In this document: one piece after another, positions 43,728 to 51,890 of the stretch | Numbering within the stretch: the first letter of the stretch is position 1 | How the letters are laid out: each line of letters starts with the position of its first letter | Assembly (NCBI RefSeq): GCF_052116585.1 | Contig: NZ_JBQKKT010000003.1 | Span: forward strand, 186,001 to 250,000 | Direction: 5' to 3' | DNA: 64,000 bases | Source of the DNA: Luteococcus sp052116585 | Lineage (GTDB): Bacteria > Actinomycetota > Actinomycetes > Propionibacteriales > Propionibacteriaceae | Notes under the pieces: model-generated | What the model saw: the letters and a program-made list of their open reading frames with translations, nothing else | Databases searched by the model: none | Told to the model about the DNA's origin: nothing | Position numbers and translations under genes: made by a program

Positions 43728-44564
43728 ATGGGTATCCGTAAGTACAAGCCGACTACGCCGGGCCGTCGCGGCTCCAGCGTGGCCGACTTCGTCGAACTGA
43801 CTCGTTCCACGCCGGAGAAGTCGCTGCTGGCCCCCAAGCCGAAGACCGGCGGCCGCAACAACTCCGGACGCATCACCACCCGTCACATCGGTGGTGGCCA
43901 CAAGCAGGCGTACCGCATCATCGACTTCAAGCGTTACGACAAGGACGGCGTTCCGGCCAAGGTCGCTCACATCGAGTACGACCCGAACCGCACCGCCCGC
44001 ATCGCGCTGCTGCACTACGCAGACGGCGAGAAGCGCTACATCATCGCTCCCTCGGGTCTGACCCAGGGCGCCACGGTGACCGCTGGTGAGGGCGCCGACA
44101 TCAAGCCGGGCAACAACCTGGCCCTGCGCAACATCCCCGTCGGCACCACCGTGCACGCCGTGGAGATGCGTCCCGGTGGCGGCGCGAAGCTCGGCCGCAG
44201 CGCCGGCGCGTCGATCCAGCTGGTCGCTCGCGAGGGCAAGTACGCCACCCTGCGCATGCCCTCGGGCGAAATGCGTATGGTCGACGTCCGTTGCCGCGCC
44301 ACCGTTGGATCCGTCGGCAATGCCGAGCAGTCCAACATCAACTGGGGCAAGGCTGGCCGCAAGCGCTGGAAGGGCGTCCGCCCGACCGTGCGTGGTGTGG
44401 TCATGAACCCGATCGACCACCCGCATGGTGGTGGCGAGGGCCGTACCTCGGGTGGTCGTCACCCGGTGTCGCCCTGGGGCAAGCCTGAGGGTCGCACCCG
44501 CGACAAGAACAAGGCGAGCAGCCGCCTCATCGTCCGTCGCCGCAAGACCGGCAAGAAGCGCTGA
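43728..44564 (+). CDS. rplB: 50S ribosomal protein L2
   Basis: 278 residues. L2 is needed for subunit joining and peptidyl transfer. GIRKYKPTTPGRRGSS at the start, RVAHIEYDPNRTARIAL-like sequence in the middle and PIDHPHGGGEGRTSGGRHPVSPWG, with the functionally important His, are all present. An AAGGA lies upstream; spacing from rplW is 35 bp. Confidence 0.97.
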   Translation: MGIRKYKPTTPGRRGSSVADFVELTRSTPEKSLLAPKPKTGGRNNSGRITTRHIGGGHKQAYRIIDFKRYDKDGVPAKVAHIEYDPNRTARIALLHYADGEKRYIIAPSGLTQGATVTAGEGADIKPGNNLALRNIPVGTTVHAVEMRPGGGAKLGRSAGASIQLVAREGKYATLRMPSGEMRMVDVRCRATVGSVGNAEQSNINWGKAGRKRWKGVRPTVRGVVMNPIDHPHGGGEGRTSGGRHPVSPWGKPEGRTRDKNKASSRLIVRRRKTGKKR

Positions 44565-44582
44565 TTGGGAGCCTGAGAAAAA

Positions 44583-44864
44583 ATGCCACGTAGCTTGAAG
44601 AAGGGTCCCTTCGTCGACGAGCACCTGACCAAGAAGGTCGATGCCCAGAACGAAAAGGGAACCAAGAACGTCATCAAGACCTGGTCGCGTCGCTCGATGA
44701 TCGTGCCCGACATGCTGGGTCACACCATCGCCGTGCACGACGGTCGCAAGCATGTCCCGGTCTTCGTGACCGAGTCCATGATCGGCCACAAGCTGGGCGA
44801 GTTCGCTCCGACGCGTACCTTCAAGGGTCACGTCAAGGACGACAAGAAGGCGCGCCGCCGCTGA
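44583..44864 (+). CDS. rpsS: 30S ribosomal protein S19
   Basis: 93 residues, PRSLKKGPFVDEHLTKKVD at the start and HKLGEFAPTRTFKGH near the end. S19 forms part of the 30S head next to the A site. 18 bp after rplB. Confidence 0.97.
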   Translation: MPRSLKKGPFVDEHLTKKVDAQNEKGTKNVIKTWSRRSMIVPDMLGHTIAVHDGRKHVPVFVTESMIGHKLGEFAPTRTFKGHVKDDKKARRR

Positions 44865-44892
44865 GCGGGCGAGACAAGGAACTGATCAAAGA

Positions 44893-45315
44893 ATGAGCAA
44901 CAACGAAAGCCGGCCCAGCCGTCGCGCTGCCCTGCTCGGGGATCGTCCTGGCTCGTACGCGATTGCGCGTCACGTCCGGATGAGCCCGATGAAGGTGCGT
45001 CGTGTCATCGACCTGGTCCGTGGAATGGACGCCAACGAGGCCCTGGTCACGTTGAAGTTCGCTCCGCAGGCCGCGAGCGACCCCGTCTACAAGGTGCTGG
45101 CCTCGGCCATCGCCAACGCCGAGAACACCGAGAACCTGCGTGCGGACGACCTGTACGTGTCCCAGTGCTTCGTGGACGAGGGTGTGACCATGCGTCGCAT
45201 CCGTCCCCGTGCCAAGGGATCCGCCAGCCGCATCCTGAAGCGCGCCAGCCACATCACCGTGGTTGTCGAGCCCAAGTCCAACAAGACCGCAACTGAGAGC
45301 AAGAAGGGAGCCTGA
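44893..45315 (+). CDS. rplV: 50S ribosomal protein L22
   Basis: 140 residues. A short Ser/Arg-rich N-terminal extension precedes YAIARHVRMSPMKVRRVIDLVRG. The beta-hairpin RIRPRAKGSASRILKRASHITVVV reaches into the exit tunnel, where macrolide-resistance changes occur elsewhere; nothing unusual is visible here. 28 bp after rpsS. Confidence 0.96.
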   Translation: MSNNESRPSRRAALLGDRPGSYAIARHVRMSPMKVRRVIDLVRGMDANEALVTLKFAPQAASDPVYKVLASAIANAENTENLRADDLYVSQCFVDEGVTMRRIRPRAKGSASRILKRASHITVVVEPKSNKTATESKKGA

Positions 45316-45317
45316 GC

Positions 45318-46142
45318 ATGGGCCAGAAGATCAACCCGCATGGCTTCCGCCTCGGCATCACCACCGATCACAAGACCCGTTGGTACGCCGAGAAGCAGTA
45401 CGCGGCCTTCGTCGGTGAAGACGTCAAGATCCGTCAGTACCTCCTGAAGAACCTGGAGCGTGCCGGCATCTCCTCGATCGAGATCGAGCGTCGTTCCGAG
45501 CGCGTGACCATCTTCCTGTACGCCGCCCGTCCGGGCATCGTCATCGGCCGCAATGGCGCCGAGGCAGAGCGCGTGCGCAATGCCCTGGAGAAGCTGACCG
45601 GCAAGCAGATCCAGCTGAACATCCTCGAGGTCAAGAACCCCGAGATCGATGCCCAGCTGGTTGCCCAGGGTGTCGCCGAGCAGCTGGGCGCCCGCGTGGC
45701 CTTCCGCCGCGCGATGCGCAAGGCGCAGCAGACCGCGATGCGTTCGGGTGCCCAGGGCATCCGCATCAAGTGCTCCGGCCGTCTGGGCGGTGCCGAGATG
45801 AGCCGTTCCGAGGGCTACCGCGAGGGTCGTGTCCCGCTGCACACGCTGCGTGCCGACATCGACTACGGCTTCTACGAGGCCCGCACCACCTTCGGCCGCA
45901 TCGGCGTCAAGGTGTGGATCTACAAGGGCGACGTCACGGGCACCCGCGCCGAGCGCGCTGCCCAGAAGGCCGCTCGTGCAGCCGCCCCCGGCGCCAACCG
46001 TCGTGGTGGCCGCCGTCCCGACCGTCGTGGCGATCGCCCCGAGCGTGGCGGACGCCGCCGCGCCGACGAGGCGCGCAATGACAACAATGCCGGCGCCAAG
46101 GCAGAGGCCCAGGCCCCGGCAGCTGAGAACGCAGGAGCCTGA
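45318..46142 (+). CDS. rpsC: 30S ribosomal protein S3
   Basis: 274 residues. The KH domain (GIVIGRNGAEAERVRNALEKLTG) and the S3 C-terminal domain (QGIRIKCSGRLGGAEMSRSEGYREG) are complete. A basic Arg/Gly-rich then acidic tail of about 55 residues (NRRGGRRPDRRGDRPERGG) is the actinobacterial extension. Starts 2 bp after rplV. Confidence 0.97.
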   Translation: MGQKINPHGFRLGITTDHKTRWYAEKQYAAFVGEDVKIRQYLLKNLERAGISSIEIERRSERVTIFLYAARPGIVIGRNGAEAERVRNALEKLTGKQIQLNILEVKNPEIDAQLVAQGVAEQLGARVAFRRAMRKAQQTAMRSGAQGIRIKCSGRLGGAEMSRSEGYREGRVPLHTLRADIDYGFYEARTTFGRIGVKVWIYKGDVTGTRAERAAQKAARAAAPGANRRGGRRPDRRGDRPERGGRRRADEARNDNNAGAKAEAQAPAAENAGA

Positions 46143-46144
46143 GC

Positions 46145-46564
46145 ATGCTGATTCCTCGTCGTGTTAAGTACCGCAAGCAGCACCACCCCAAGCGTGATGG
46201 CATGGCCAAGGGTGGCACCAAGCTTGCCTTCGGTGAGTACGGGATCCAGGCGCTGGAGAGCTCCTACCTGACCAACCGTCAGATCGAGGCCGCTCGTATC
46301 GCCATGACCCGTCACATCAAGCGAGGCGGAAAGGTGTGGATCAATGTCTACCCGGACCGTCCGCTGACCAAGCACCCTGCCGAGTCCCGAATGGGCTCCG
46401 GCAAGGGTTCGCCCGAGTTCTGGGTGGCCAACATCAAGCCGGGTCGTGTGCTCTTCGAGCTCTCCGGTGTTGAGGAAGAGGTCGCTCGCGAGGCCATGCG
46501 CCTCGCCATCCACAAGCTGCCCTTCAAGGCTCGCTTCATCAAGCGCGAAGCAGGTGAAATCTGA
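46145..46564 (+). CDS. rplP: 50S ribosomal protein L16
   Basis: 139 residues; LIPRRVKYRKQHHPKRDG at the start, PLTKHPAESRMGSGKGSPEFWVA in the loop near the A-site tRNA. Starts 2 bp after rpsC and shares a base with rpmC. Confidence 0.97.
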   Translation: MLIPRRVKYRKQHHPKRDGMAKGGTKLAFGEYGIQALESSYLTNRQIEAARIAMTRHIKRGGKVWINVYPDRPLTKHPAESRMGSGKGSPEFWVANIKPGRVLFELSGVEEEVAREAMRLAIHKLPFKARFIKREAGEI

Positions 46565-46794
46565 TGGCGAAGACCACCACCGCCGCCGAACTGCGCGGCC
46601 TCAGCCGTGACGACCTCAACGCCAAGGTCCTCGAGCTGAAGGAAGAGCTGTTCACGCTGCGCTTCCAGGCCGCCACCGGCCAGCTGGAGTCCCATGGACG
46701 TCTGCGCGAGGTCCGCAAGGACATCGCCCGGATCTACACCGTGCTCCAGGAGCGCAACCTGGGCATCGTTGACGACCCTGAGAAGAAGGCCTGA
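46564..46794 (+). CDS. rpmC: 50S ribosomal protein L29
   Basis: 76 residues, two helices with ELRGLSRDDLNAKVLELKEELFTLRFQ and the typical RKDIARIYTVLQER. Located near the tunnel exit beside L23. Confidence 0.96.
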   Translation: MAKTTTAAELRGLSRDDLNAKVLELKEELFTLRFQAATGQLESHGRLREVRKDIARIYTVLQERNLGIVDDPEKKA

Positions 46795-46796
46795 TC

Positions 46797-47078
46797 ATGA
46801 GCGAGAACACCAACGTCGAGACCGAGGCCCGCTCCGCCCGCAAGGTGCGCGAGGGACTCGTCGTCTCGGACAAGATGGACAAGACCATCACCGTGCTCGT
46901 GGAGGACCGCGTCAAGCACCCCCTCTACGGCAAGGTCATGACCAAGAGCGAGCGGCTCAAGGCCCACGACGAGAACAACGAGGCCGGCACGGGTGACCGT
47001 GTGCGCATCATGGAGACCCGACCGCTGTCGGCGACCAAGCGCTGGCGCCTCGTCGAGATCCTCGAGAAGGCCAAGTGA
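46797..47078 (+). CDS. rpsQ: 30S ribosomal protein S17
   Basis: 93 residues. An acidic N-terminal extension precedes REGLVVSDKMDKTITVLVEDRVKHPLYGK; the OB fold ends with VRIMETRPLSATKRWRLVEI. S17 is a primary 16S rRNA binder. It is the last gene before a 423-bp break that contains a terminator, a tandem repeat and a new promoter. Confidence 0.97.
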   Translation: MSENTNVETEARSARKVREGLVVSDKMDKTITVLVEDRVKHPLYGKVMTKSERLKAHDENNEAGTGDRVRIMETRPLSATKRWRLVEILEKAK

Positions 47079-47104
47079 TCCACGCCCTGTGCGTCTGATC
47101 TCCC

Positions 47105-47136
47105 GGAAGGGCCCGTCCACCAGGACGGGCCCTTCC
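47105..47136 (+). terminator. Terminator hairpin after rpsQ
   Basis: A perfect 14-bp stem (47105-47118 and 47123-47136, left arm GGAAGGGCCCGTCC) with an ACCA loop, 26 nt after the rpsQ stop. It is followed by CCTGTTGCG and no real U-tract. Confidence 0.75.
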
Positions 47137-47147
47137 CCTGTTGCGAG

Positions 47148-47259
47148 GTCGATTTGCCACCGGGTCGATTCGCCACCGGGCCGATTCGCCACAGGGTCGA
47201 TTCGCCACCGGGCCGATTCGCCACAGGGTCGATTCGCCACCGGGTCGATTCGCCAGAGG
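47148..47259. repeat. 16-bp tandem repeat, 7 units, between rpsQ and rplN
   Basis: Seven contiguous 16-bp units of the form G[T/C]CGATTCGCCAC[C/A]GG (first unit has TTTGCC, last has CCAGAGG). Units 2-5 alternate between a T/C variant and a C/A variant, so a 32-bp higher-order period is visible. The tract ends 14 bp before a TAGACT box at 47274. There are no spacers, so it is not a CRISPR array. Confidence 0.92.
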
Positions 47260-47501
47260 GCCCCTTGGTCGTTTAGACTTGAGAAGTTGGCTTCAATCGC
47301 CCCAGCTGTGCGCTCAGGTGCACGCGGTGTGGGGGAGCCCTCCAGTCTCGAACGGGAGACCGTTCGTCGGGGGATGAGAGATCGTCCCTCTGCCTGCGGG
47401 CCTCACGGCTCGGGGTTGTCCACCCCTCCTGGCAAAATCCAGGGGGACCAGATCAAGCTCCACAAGGCCCTGCGGGGAACCGGTGGGGCAGAGGAGAATC
47501 A
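47260..47501 (+). promoter_or_regulatory. rplN promoter and leader
   Basis: TAGACT (47274-47279) is the likely -10; no good -35 is present, the best being TTCGCC (47249-47254) supplied by the last tandem unit with a 19-bp spacer. The resulting leader of about 215 nt can form several small stems, for example GTCTC/GAGAC near 47344 and CCTGG/CCAGG near 47430. AGAGGAG precedes the rplN ATG. Confidence 0.5.
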
Positions 47502-47870
47502 ATGATCCAGCAGGAGTCGCGGCTCAAGGTCGCCGACAACACTGGTGCCAAGGAGCTCTTGTGCATCCGTGTTCTCGGTGGTTCCGGTCGCCGCTACGCC
47601 GGTCTCGGCGACACCATCGTGTGCAGCGTCAAGGACGCCATCCCCGGTGGCAACGTCAAGAAGGGCGAGATCGTCAAGGCTGTCATCGTTCGCACCGTGA
47701 AGGAGAACCGTCGCGCTGACGGCTCCTACATCAAGTTCGACGAGAACGCCGCCGTCATCCTGAAGAACGACGGGGAGCCCCGCGGCACCCGCATCTTCGG
47801 CCCCGTGGCCCGTGAGCTTCGCGAGAAGAAGTTCATGCGCATCGTCTCGCTTGCCCCGGAGGTGATCTGA
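47502..47870 (+). CDS. rplN: 50S ribosomal protein L14
   Basis: 122 residues, full length: IQQESRLKVADNTGAKELLCIRVLGG at the start, EPRGTRIFGPVARELREK near the end. L14 forms an intersubunit bridge and binds the silencing factor RsfS. It opens the second transcription unit of the ribosomal cluster. Confidence 0.97.
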   Translation: MIQQESRLKVADNTGAKELLCIRVLGGSGRRYAGLGDTIVCSVKDAIPGGNVKKGEIVKAVIVRTVKENRRADGSYIKFDENAAVILKNDGEPRGTRIFGPVARELREKKFMRIVSLAPEVI

Positions 47871-47871
47871 C

Positions 47872-48243
47872 ATGAAGTCGCTCCACGTGAAGAAGGGTGA
47901 CCGCGTCAAGGTCATCGCCGGCAAGGACAAGGGCACCATCGGCGAGATCATCGCCGTGGACATCGAGAACCAGCGCGTCACCGTCGAGGGCGTCAACATC
48001 GTCAAGCGTCACCTGCGTGACCAGGCGACCGCCTCCGGCCAGCAGACCAAGGGCGGCATCATCTCGTCCGAGGCCCCCATCCATGTCTCCAACGTCCAGC
48101 TGGTCATCGGTACCGGCAAGGACGCCCAGACCACCCGCGTCGGCTACAAGCGCGTCGAGGTCACCAAGCGTCGTCCCGACGGTTCGGAGTACACCACCAC
48201 CCGTAGCGTTCGCATCGCCCGCAAGACGGGGGAGGAGATCTGA
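47872..48243 (+). CDS. rplX: 50S ribosomal protein L24
   Basis: 123 residues. The KOW motif lies in KKGDRVKVIAGKDKGTIGEIIAVD. L24 initiates 50S assembly. One base separates it from rplN and its stop shares a base with rplE. Confidence 0.96.
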   Translation: MKSLHVKKGDRVKVIAGKDKGTIGEIIAVDIENQRVTVEGVNIVKRHLRDQATASGQQTKGGIISSEAPIHVSNVQLVIGTGKDAQTTRVGYKRVEVTKRRPDGSEYTTTRSVRIARKTGEEI

Positions 48244-48869
48244 TGAGCGCCGAGACCTACGCGCGCGAAATGCCGCGCCTGAAGCAGCGTTACCGCGACG
48301 AGATCCGTCCCGCCCTGCAGGATGAGTTCAAGTACGCCAACCCCATGCTGATCCCTGGCCTCACCAAGATCGTGGTGAACATGGGTGTCGGCGATGCCGC
48401 CAATGACTCCAAGGTCATGGACGGTGCCATCCGCGACCTGACCGCCATCACCGGTCAGAAGCCGCAGGTGACCAAGGCCCGCAAGTCCATCGCCCAGTTC
48501 AAGCTGCGCGAGGGCATGCCGATCGGCTGCCACGTCACCCTGCGCGGTGACCGCATGTGGGAGTTCGCCGACCGCCTGCTGACCCTGGCCCTGCCCCGAA
48601 TCCGCGACTTCCGCGGCCTCAACGGCAACCAGTTCGACGGCCTGGGCAACTACACCTTCGGCCTGAACGAGCAGGTCATGTTCCTCGAGATCGACCAGGA
48701 CAAGATCGATCGCGTGCGCGGCATGGACATCACGTTCGTCACCACCGCCTCCAACAATGAGGAGGGCAAGGCGCTGCTGAAGCACCTGGGCTTCCCCTTC
48801 AAGGAGGTCGACGACCCCAAGGCCAAGAAGGTGCGTCGCGGCCCGGCGTACTACAAGAAGAAGAAGTGA
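48243..48869 (+). CDS. rplE: 50S ribosomal protein L5
   Basis: 208 residues; PRLKQRYRDEIRPALQDEF, then GVGDAANDSKVMDGAIRDLTAITGQKP and ALPRIRDFRGLNGNQFDG. L5 binds 5S rRNA and contacts the P-site tRNA. Coupled to rplX and followed 11 bp later by rpsN. Confidence 0.97.
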   Translation: MSAETYAREMPRLKQRYRDEIRPALQDEFKYANPMLIPGLTKIVVNMGVGDAANDSKVMDGAIRDLTAITGQKPQVTKARKSIAQFKLREGMPIGCHVTLRGDRMWEFADRLLTLALPRIRDFRGLNGNQFDGLGNYTFGLNEQVMFLEIDQDKIDRVRGMDITFVTTASNNEEGKALLKHLGFPFKEVDDPKAKKVRRGPAYYKKKK

Positions 48870-48880
48870 GGCGCTGAACC

Positions 48881-49066
48881 ATGGCCAAGACAGCCCTGAA
48901 GGTCAAGCAGGCTCGTACCCCGAAGTTCGGCGTCCGCGCCTACACCCGCTGCCAGAAGTGCGGCCGACCGAAGTCGGTCTACCGCAAGTTCGGTCTGTGC
49001 CGCGTCTGCCTGCGCGAGATGGCACACAAGGGCGAGCTGCCCGGTGTGACCAAGTCGTCCTGGTGA
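48881..49066 (+). CDS. rpsZ: 30S ribosomal protein S14, zinc-binding (type Z)
   Basis: 61 residues, the short form. CQKCGRPKSVYRKFGLCRVC contains the four cysteines (two C-x-x-C pairs) of the zinc ribbon. Genomes with this form often carry a zinc-independent copy elsewhere for zinc starvation; none is seen in this window. Followed by a perfect hairpin and 185 bp without genes. Confidence 0.96.
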   Translation: MAKTALKVKQARTPKFGVRAYTRCQKCGRPKSVYRKFGLCRVCLREMAHKGELPGVTKSSW

Positions 49067-49089
49067 GCCCAGCACGCTGAGAACTCGTG

Positions 49090-49121
49090 GCCGACGACGG
49101 GGAGCGATCCCCGTCGTCGGC
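49090..49121 (+). terminator. Hairpin between rpsN and rpsH
   Basis: A perfect 14-bp stem (49090-49103 and 49108-49121, left arm GCCGACGACGGGGA) with a GCGA tetraloop, 23 nt after the rpsN stop, no U-tract. The remaining spacer to rpsH has no convincing promoter, so read-through or processing is likely. Confidence 0.7.
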
Positions 49122-49251
49122 TCACACCCGTCATCGCTTCGTTGGAGCGGTGGCCCCAAGAACTTCCCGGCCGCCGGTCGGGACATAGCGCGAAAGGTCA
49201 TGTCTGGGTGGACCCGGCCATGAAACCGTCGCGAGGAAGTAGCAAACAGCC

Positions 49252-49659
49252 ATGACAATGACTGATCCAATCGCAGACATGCTCACGCGTCTGCGCAACG
49301 CCAATCAGGCGTTCCACGACGAGACCTCCATGCCGAGCTCGAAGATCAAGGTGGGTATCGCCGAGATCCTCAAGCAGGAGGGCTACATCTCTGACTTCGA
49401 GGTGCTCGATCCCGCCGAGGGCGAGGTCGGCAAGACCCTCAAGATCACGCTGAAGTACGGCGACGATCGCAAGCGTTCCCTCGCGGGCCTGCGTCGCATC
49501 AGCAAGCCGGGCCTGCGCGTCTACGCAAAGTCGACCGCGCTGCCGAAGGTGCTGGGTGGGATGGGCATTGCCATCATCTCCACCTCGCAGGGCCTGCTGA
49601 CCGATGGCCAGGCACACGCGAAGTCCGTGGGCGGCGAAGTGCTCGCCTACGTCTGGTGA
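49252..49659 (+). CDS. rpsH: 30S ribosomal protein S8
   Basis: 135 residues (TMTDPIADMLTRLRNANQAF). S8 binds the central 16S domain and is the spc operon repressor in Escherichia coli. GAGGAAG lies upstream of ATG 49252. STSQGLLTDGQAHAKSVGGEVLAYVW is the standard C-terminus. Separated from rpsN by a hairpin spacer. Confidence 0.97.
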   Translation: MTMTDPIADMLTRLRNANQAFHDETSMPSSKIKVGIAEILKQEGYISDFEVLDPAEGEVGKTLKITLKYGDDRKRSLAGLRRISKPGLRVYAKSTALPKVLGGMGIAIISTSQGLLTDGQAHAKSVGGEVLAYVW

Positions 49660-49687
49660 CCCGACGAGACTGATAAGGAGAATTTGA

Positions 49688-50230
49688 ATGTCACGCATTG
49701 GCAAGCTCCCGATCACCGTCCCGTCCGGTGTTGAGGTGAAGCTTGACGGCCAGAATGTCGAGGTCAAGGGCCCCAAGGGCACCCTGACCCACGTCGTTCC
49801 TGAGCCCATCAAGATCCAGAAGAATGACGAGGGCCAGCTCGAGGTCGCTCGTCCCAATGACGAGCGCGAGAGCCGCTCGCTGCACGGCCTGACCCGCACC
49901 CTGGTGAACAACATGATCATCGGTGTGACCGAGGGCTACGAGAAGAAGCTCGAGATCGTCGGCGTTGGTTACCGAGTGATCTCCAAGGGCCCCAAGCAGC
50001 TCGAGTTCGCGCTCGGCTTCTCGCACCCCGTCATCATCGACGCGCCGGAGGGTGTCTCCTTCGCCGTCGAGAAGCCCACCGCCTTCAGCGTTCAGGGCAT
50101 CGACAAGCAGGTTGTCGGCGAGGTCGCGGCCAACATCCGCAAGCTCCGCAAGCCCGAGCCGTACAAGGGCAAGGGCGTGCGCTACGCCGGCGAGGTCGTT
50201 CGCCGCAAGGTCGGAAAGGCTGGTAAGTGA
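49688..50230 (+). CDS. rplF: 50S ribosomal protein L6
   Basis: 180 residues; SRIGKLPITVPSGVEVKLDG and the C-terminal PEPYKGKGVRYAGEVVRRKVGK loop are conserved. AAGGAGA precedes the ATG. Overlaps rplR by GTGA. Confidence 0.97.
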   Translation: MSRIGKLPITVPSGVEVKLDGQNVEVKGPKGTLTHVVPEPIKIQKNDEGQLEVARPNDERESRSLHGLTRTLVNNMIIGVTEGYEKKLEIVGVGYRVISKGPKQLEFALGFSHPVIIDAPEGVSFAVEKPTAFSVQGIDKQVVGEVAANIRKLRKPEPYKGKGVRYAGEVVRRKVGKAGK

Positions 50231-50616
50231 CCATGGCTATCTCACTGGCAGTCCGCAAGGGACTGGCTCCGAAGACCGCGTCGCGTGTGCGTCGCCAGAC
50301 TCGTGGCCGCAAGAAGATCCAGGGTTCGGCCGAGCGTCCCCGCATGGTCGTCACCCGTTCCGCCCGTCACCTTGCCGTCCAGGTGATCGACGACGTCCAG
50401 GGCCACACCCTGGCATCGGCGTCCACCATGGAGGCCGCCGTCCGCGGCGCCGAGGGCGACAAGTCCGCCAAGGCCGCGAAGGTTGGTGCGCTGATCGCTG
50501 AGCGCGCCAAGGCCGCTGGCATCGAGAACGTGGTCTTCGACCGCGCTGGCAACAAGTACCACGGTCGCATCGCTGCGCTGGCTGACGCCGCGCGCGAGGC
50601 TGGCCTCGGGTTCTGA
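50227..50616 (+). CDS. rplR: 50S ribosomal protein L18
   Basis: 127 or 129 residues, depending on whether ATG 50233 or the overlapping GTG 50227 is used; both lie in the same frame. RPRMVVTRSARHLAVQVIDD and FDRAGNKYHGRIAALADAAREAGL are diagnostic. L18 brings 5S rRNA to the large subunit. Confidence 0.95.
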   Translation: MTMAISLAVRKGLAPKTASRVRRQTRGRKKIQGSAERPRMVVTRSARHLAVQVIDDVQGHTLASASTMEAAVRGAEGDKSAKAAKVGALIAERAKAAGIENVVFDRAGNKYHGRIAALADAAREAGLGF

Positions 50617-50633
50617 TCACGACTGAAAGGCAT

Positions 50634-51248
50634 ATGACGATGAGTGAAACTCAGCGCCGCGGTGGCGGTGCCGGAGGCGAGCGTCGGGGTCGTGAGGACC
50701 GTCGAGGCAACGCCAAGCAGACCGAAGAGAAGTCGCAGTACCTCGAGCGCGTGGTTGCCATCAACCGCGTCGCCAAGGTGGTCCAGGGTGGCCGTCGCTT
50801 CAGCTTCACCGCGCTGGTCGTGGTGGGCGATGGTGAGGGCACCGTGGGCGTCGGCTACGGAAAGGCCAAGGAGGTGCCCGCGGCGATCGCCAAGGGCGTC
50901 GAGGAGGCCAAGAAGCACTTCTTCAAGGTGCCGCTGATCCAGCGCACCATCCCGCACCCGGTGCAGGGCGAGAAGGCTGCTGGTGTCGTGATGCTGCGTC
51001 CGGCTTCGCCCGGTACCGGTGTCATCGCCGGTGGCTCGGCTCGCGCCGTGCTGGAGTGCGCCGGCGTGCACGACGTGCTCGCCAAGTCCCTGGGCTCGCC
51101 CAACGCCATCAACGTGGTGCACGCCACCGTTGAGGCGCTGCAGAGCCTCGAGGAGCCCGAGCAGATCGCCAAGCGTCGCGGCAAGCCCGTCGAGGACGTT
51201 GCTCCCGCCGCGATGCTGCGGGCTCGCAAGGAAGGGGTGACCAACTGA
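50634..51248 (+). CDS. rpsE: 30S ribosomal protein S5
   Basis: 204 residues with a Gly/Arg-rich N-terminal extension. YLERVVAINRVAKVVQGGRRFSFTALVVVGDGEG opens the double-stranded RNA-binding domain; the spectinomycin-site loop is normal in appearance. Two in-frame ATGs (50634, 50640); the first fits the AAAGG site better. Confidence 0.96.
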   Translation: MTMSETQRRGGGAGGERRGREDRRGNAKQTEEKSQYLERVVAINRVAKVVQGGRRFSFTALVVVGDGEGTVGVGYGKAKEVPAAIAKGVEEAKKHFFKVPLIQRTIPHPVQGEKAAGVVMLRPASPGTGVIAGGSARAVLECAGVHDVLAKSLGSPNAINVVHATVEALQSLEEPEQIAKRRGKPVEDVAPAAMLRARKEGVTN

Positions 51249-51430
51249 TGGCACGCCTCAAGGTGACCCAGTTGAAGTCGGGCATCGGCAGCAAGCAGAA
51301 CCACAAGGACACCCTGCGCACGCTGGGTCTCAAGAAGGTTGGCGACGTTGCCGTCAAGGAGGACCGTCCCGAGATCCGCGGGATGGTCAAGGCTGTGCAG
51401 CACCTCGTTGCTGTGGAAGAGGTTGAGTGA
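51248..51430 (+). CDS. rpmD: 50S ribosomal protein L30
   Basis: 60 residues, ARLKVTQLKSGIGSKQNHKDTLRTLGLKKVG, typical of bacterial L30. Shares a base with the rpsE stop; rplO starts 1 bp after its stop. Confidence 0.96.
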   Translation: MARLKVTQLKSGIGSKQNHKDTLRTLGLKKVGDVAVKEDRPEIRGMVKAVQHLVAVEEVE

Positions 51431-51431
51431 C

Positions 51432-51872
51432 ATGGCGTTGAAGGTTCATCACCTGCGTCCTGCCCCCGGAGCCAAGACCGCCAAGACCCGTGTTGGTCGT
51501 GGTGAGGGCTCGAAGGGCAAGACTGCTGGTCGCGGTACGAAGGGCACCGGCGCGCGCAAGAACGTCCCCGAGGCGTTCGAGGGCGGCCAGATGCCGATGC
51601 ACATGCGTCTGCCCAAGATGAAGGGTTTCAAGAACCCCTTCAAGGTGCAGTACCAGGTTGTCAACGTCGGCACCATCGCCGAGCTGTTCCCCGAGGGTGG
51701 TGCCGTCAGCGTCGATGACCTCGTCGCCAAGGGCGCCATTCGCAAGGGTCACCTCGTCAAGGTGCTCGGCAATGGCGACATCCAGGTGGCAGTCCAGGTG
51801 AGCGCCGACGCGTTCACCGGCTCCGCCAAGGAGAAGATCGAGAAGGCCGGCGGTTCGGTCACCGAGCTGTGA
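51432..51872 (+). CDS. rplO: 50S ribosomal protein L15
   Basis: 146 residues from ATG 51432. LKVHHLRPAPGAKTAKTRVGRGEGSKGKTAGRGTKGTGAR is the conserved Gly/Lys-rich start. It is the last gene of this ribosomal block: a strong hairpin follows and secY, normally next, is absent. Confidence 0.97.
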   Translation: MALKVHHLRPAPGAKTAKTRVGRGEGSKGKTAGRGTKGTGARKNVPEAFEGGQMPMHMRLPKMKGFKNPFKVQYQVVNVGTIAELFPEGGAVSVDDLVAKGAIRKGHLVKVLGNGDIQVAVQVSADAFTGSAKEKIEKAGGSVTEL

Positions 51873-51890
51873 TCGATCCGGTCTGAACAG

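Noticed and set aside
47148..47259. CRISPR array
   Set aside because: The 16-bp units are contiguous with no unique spacers and no cas genes occur in the window.
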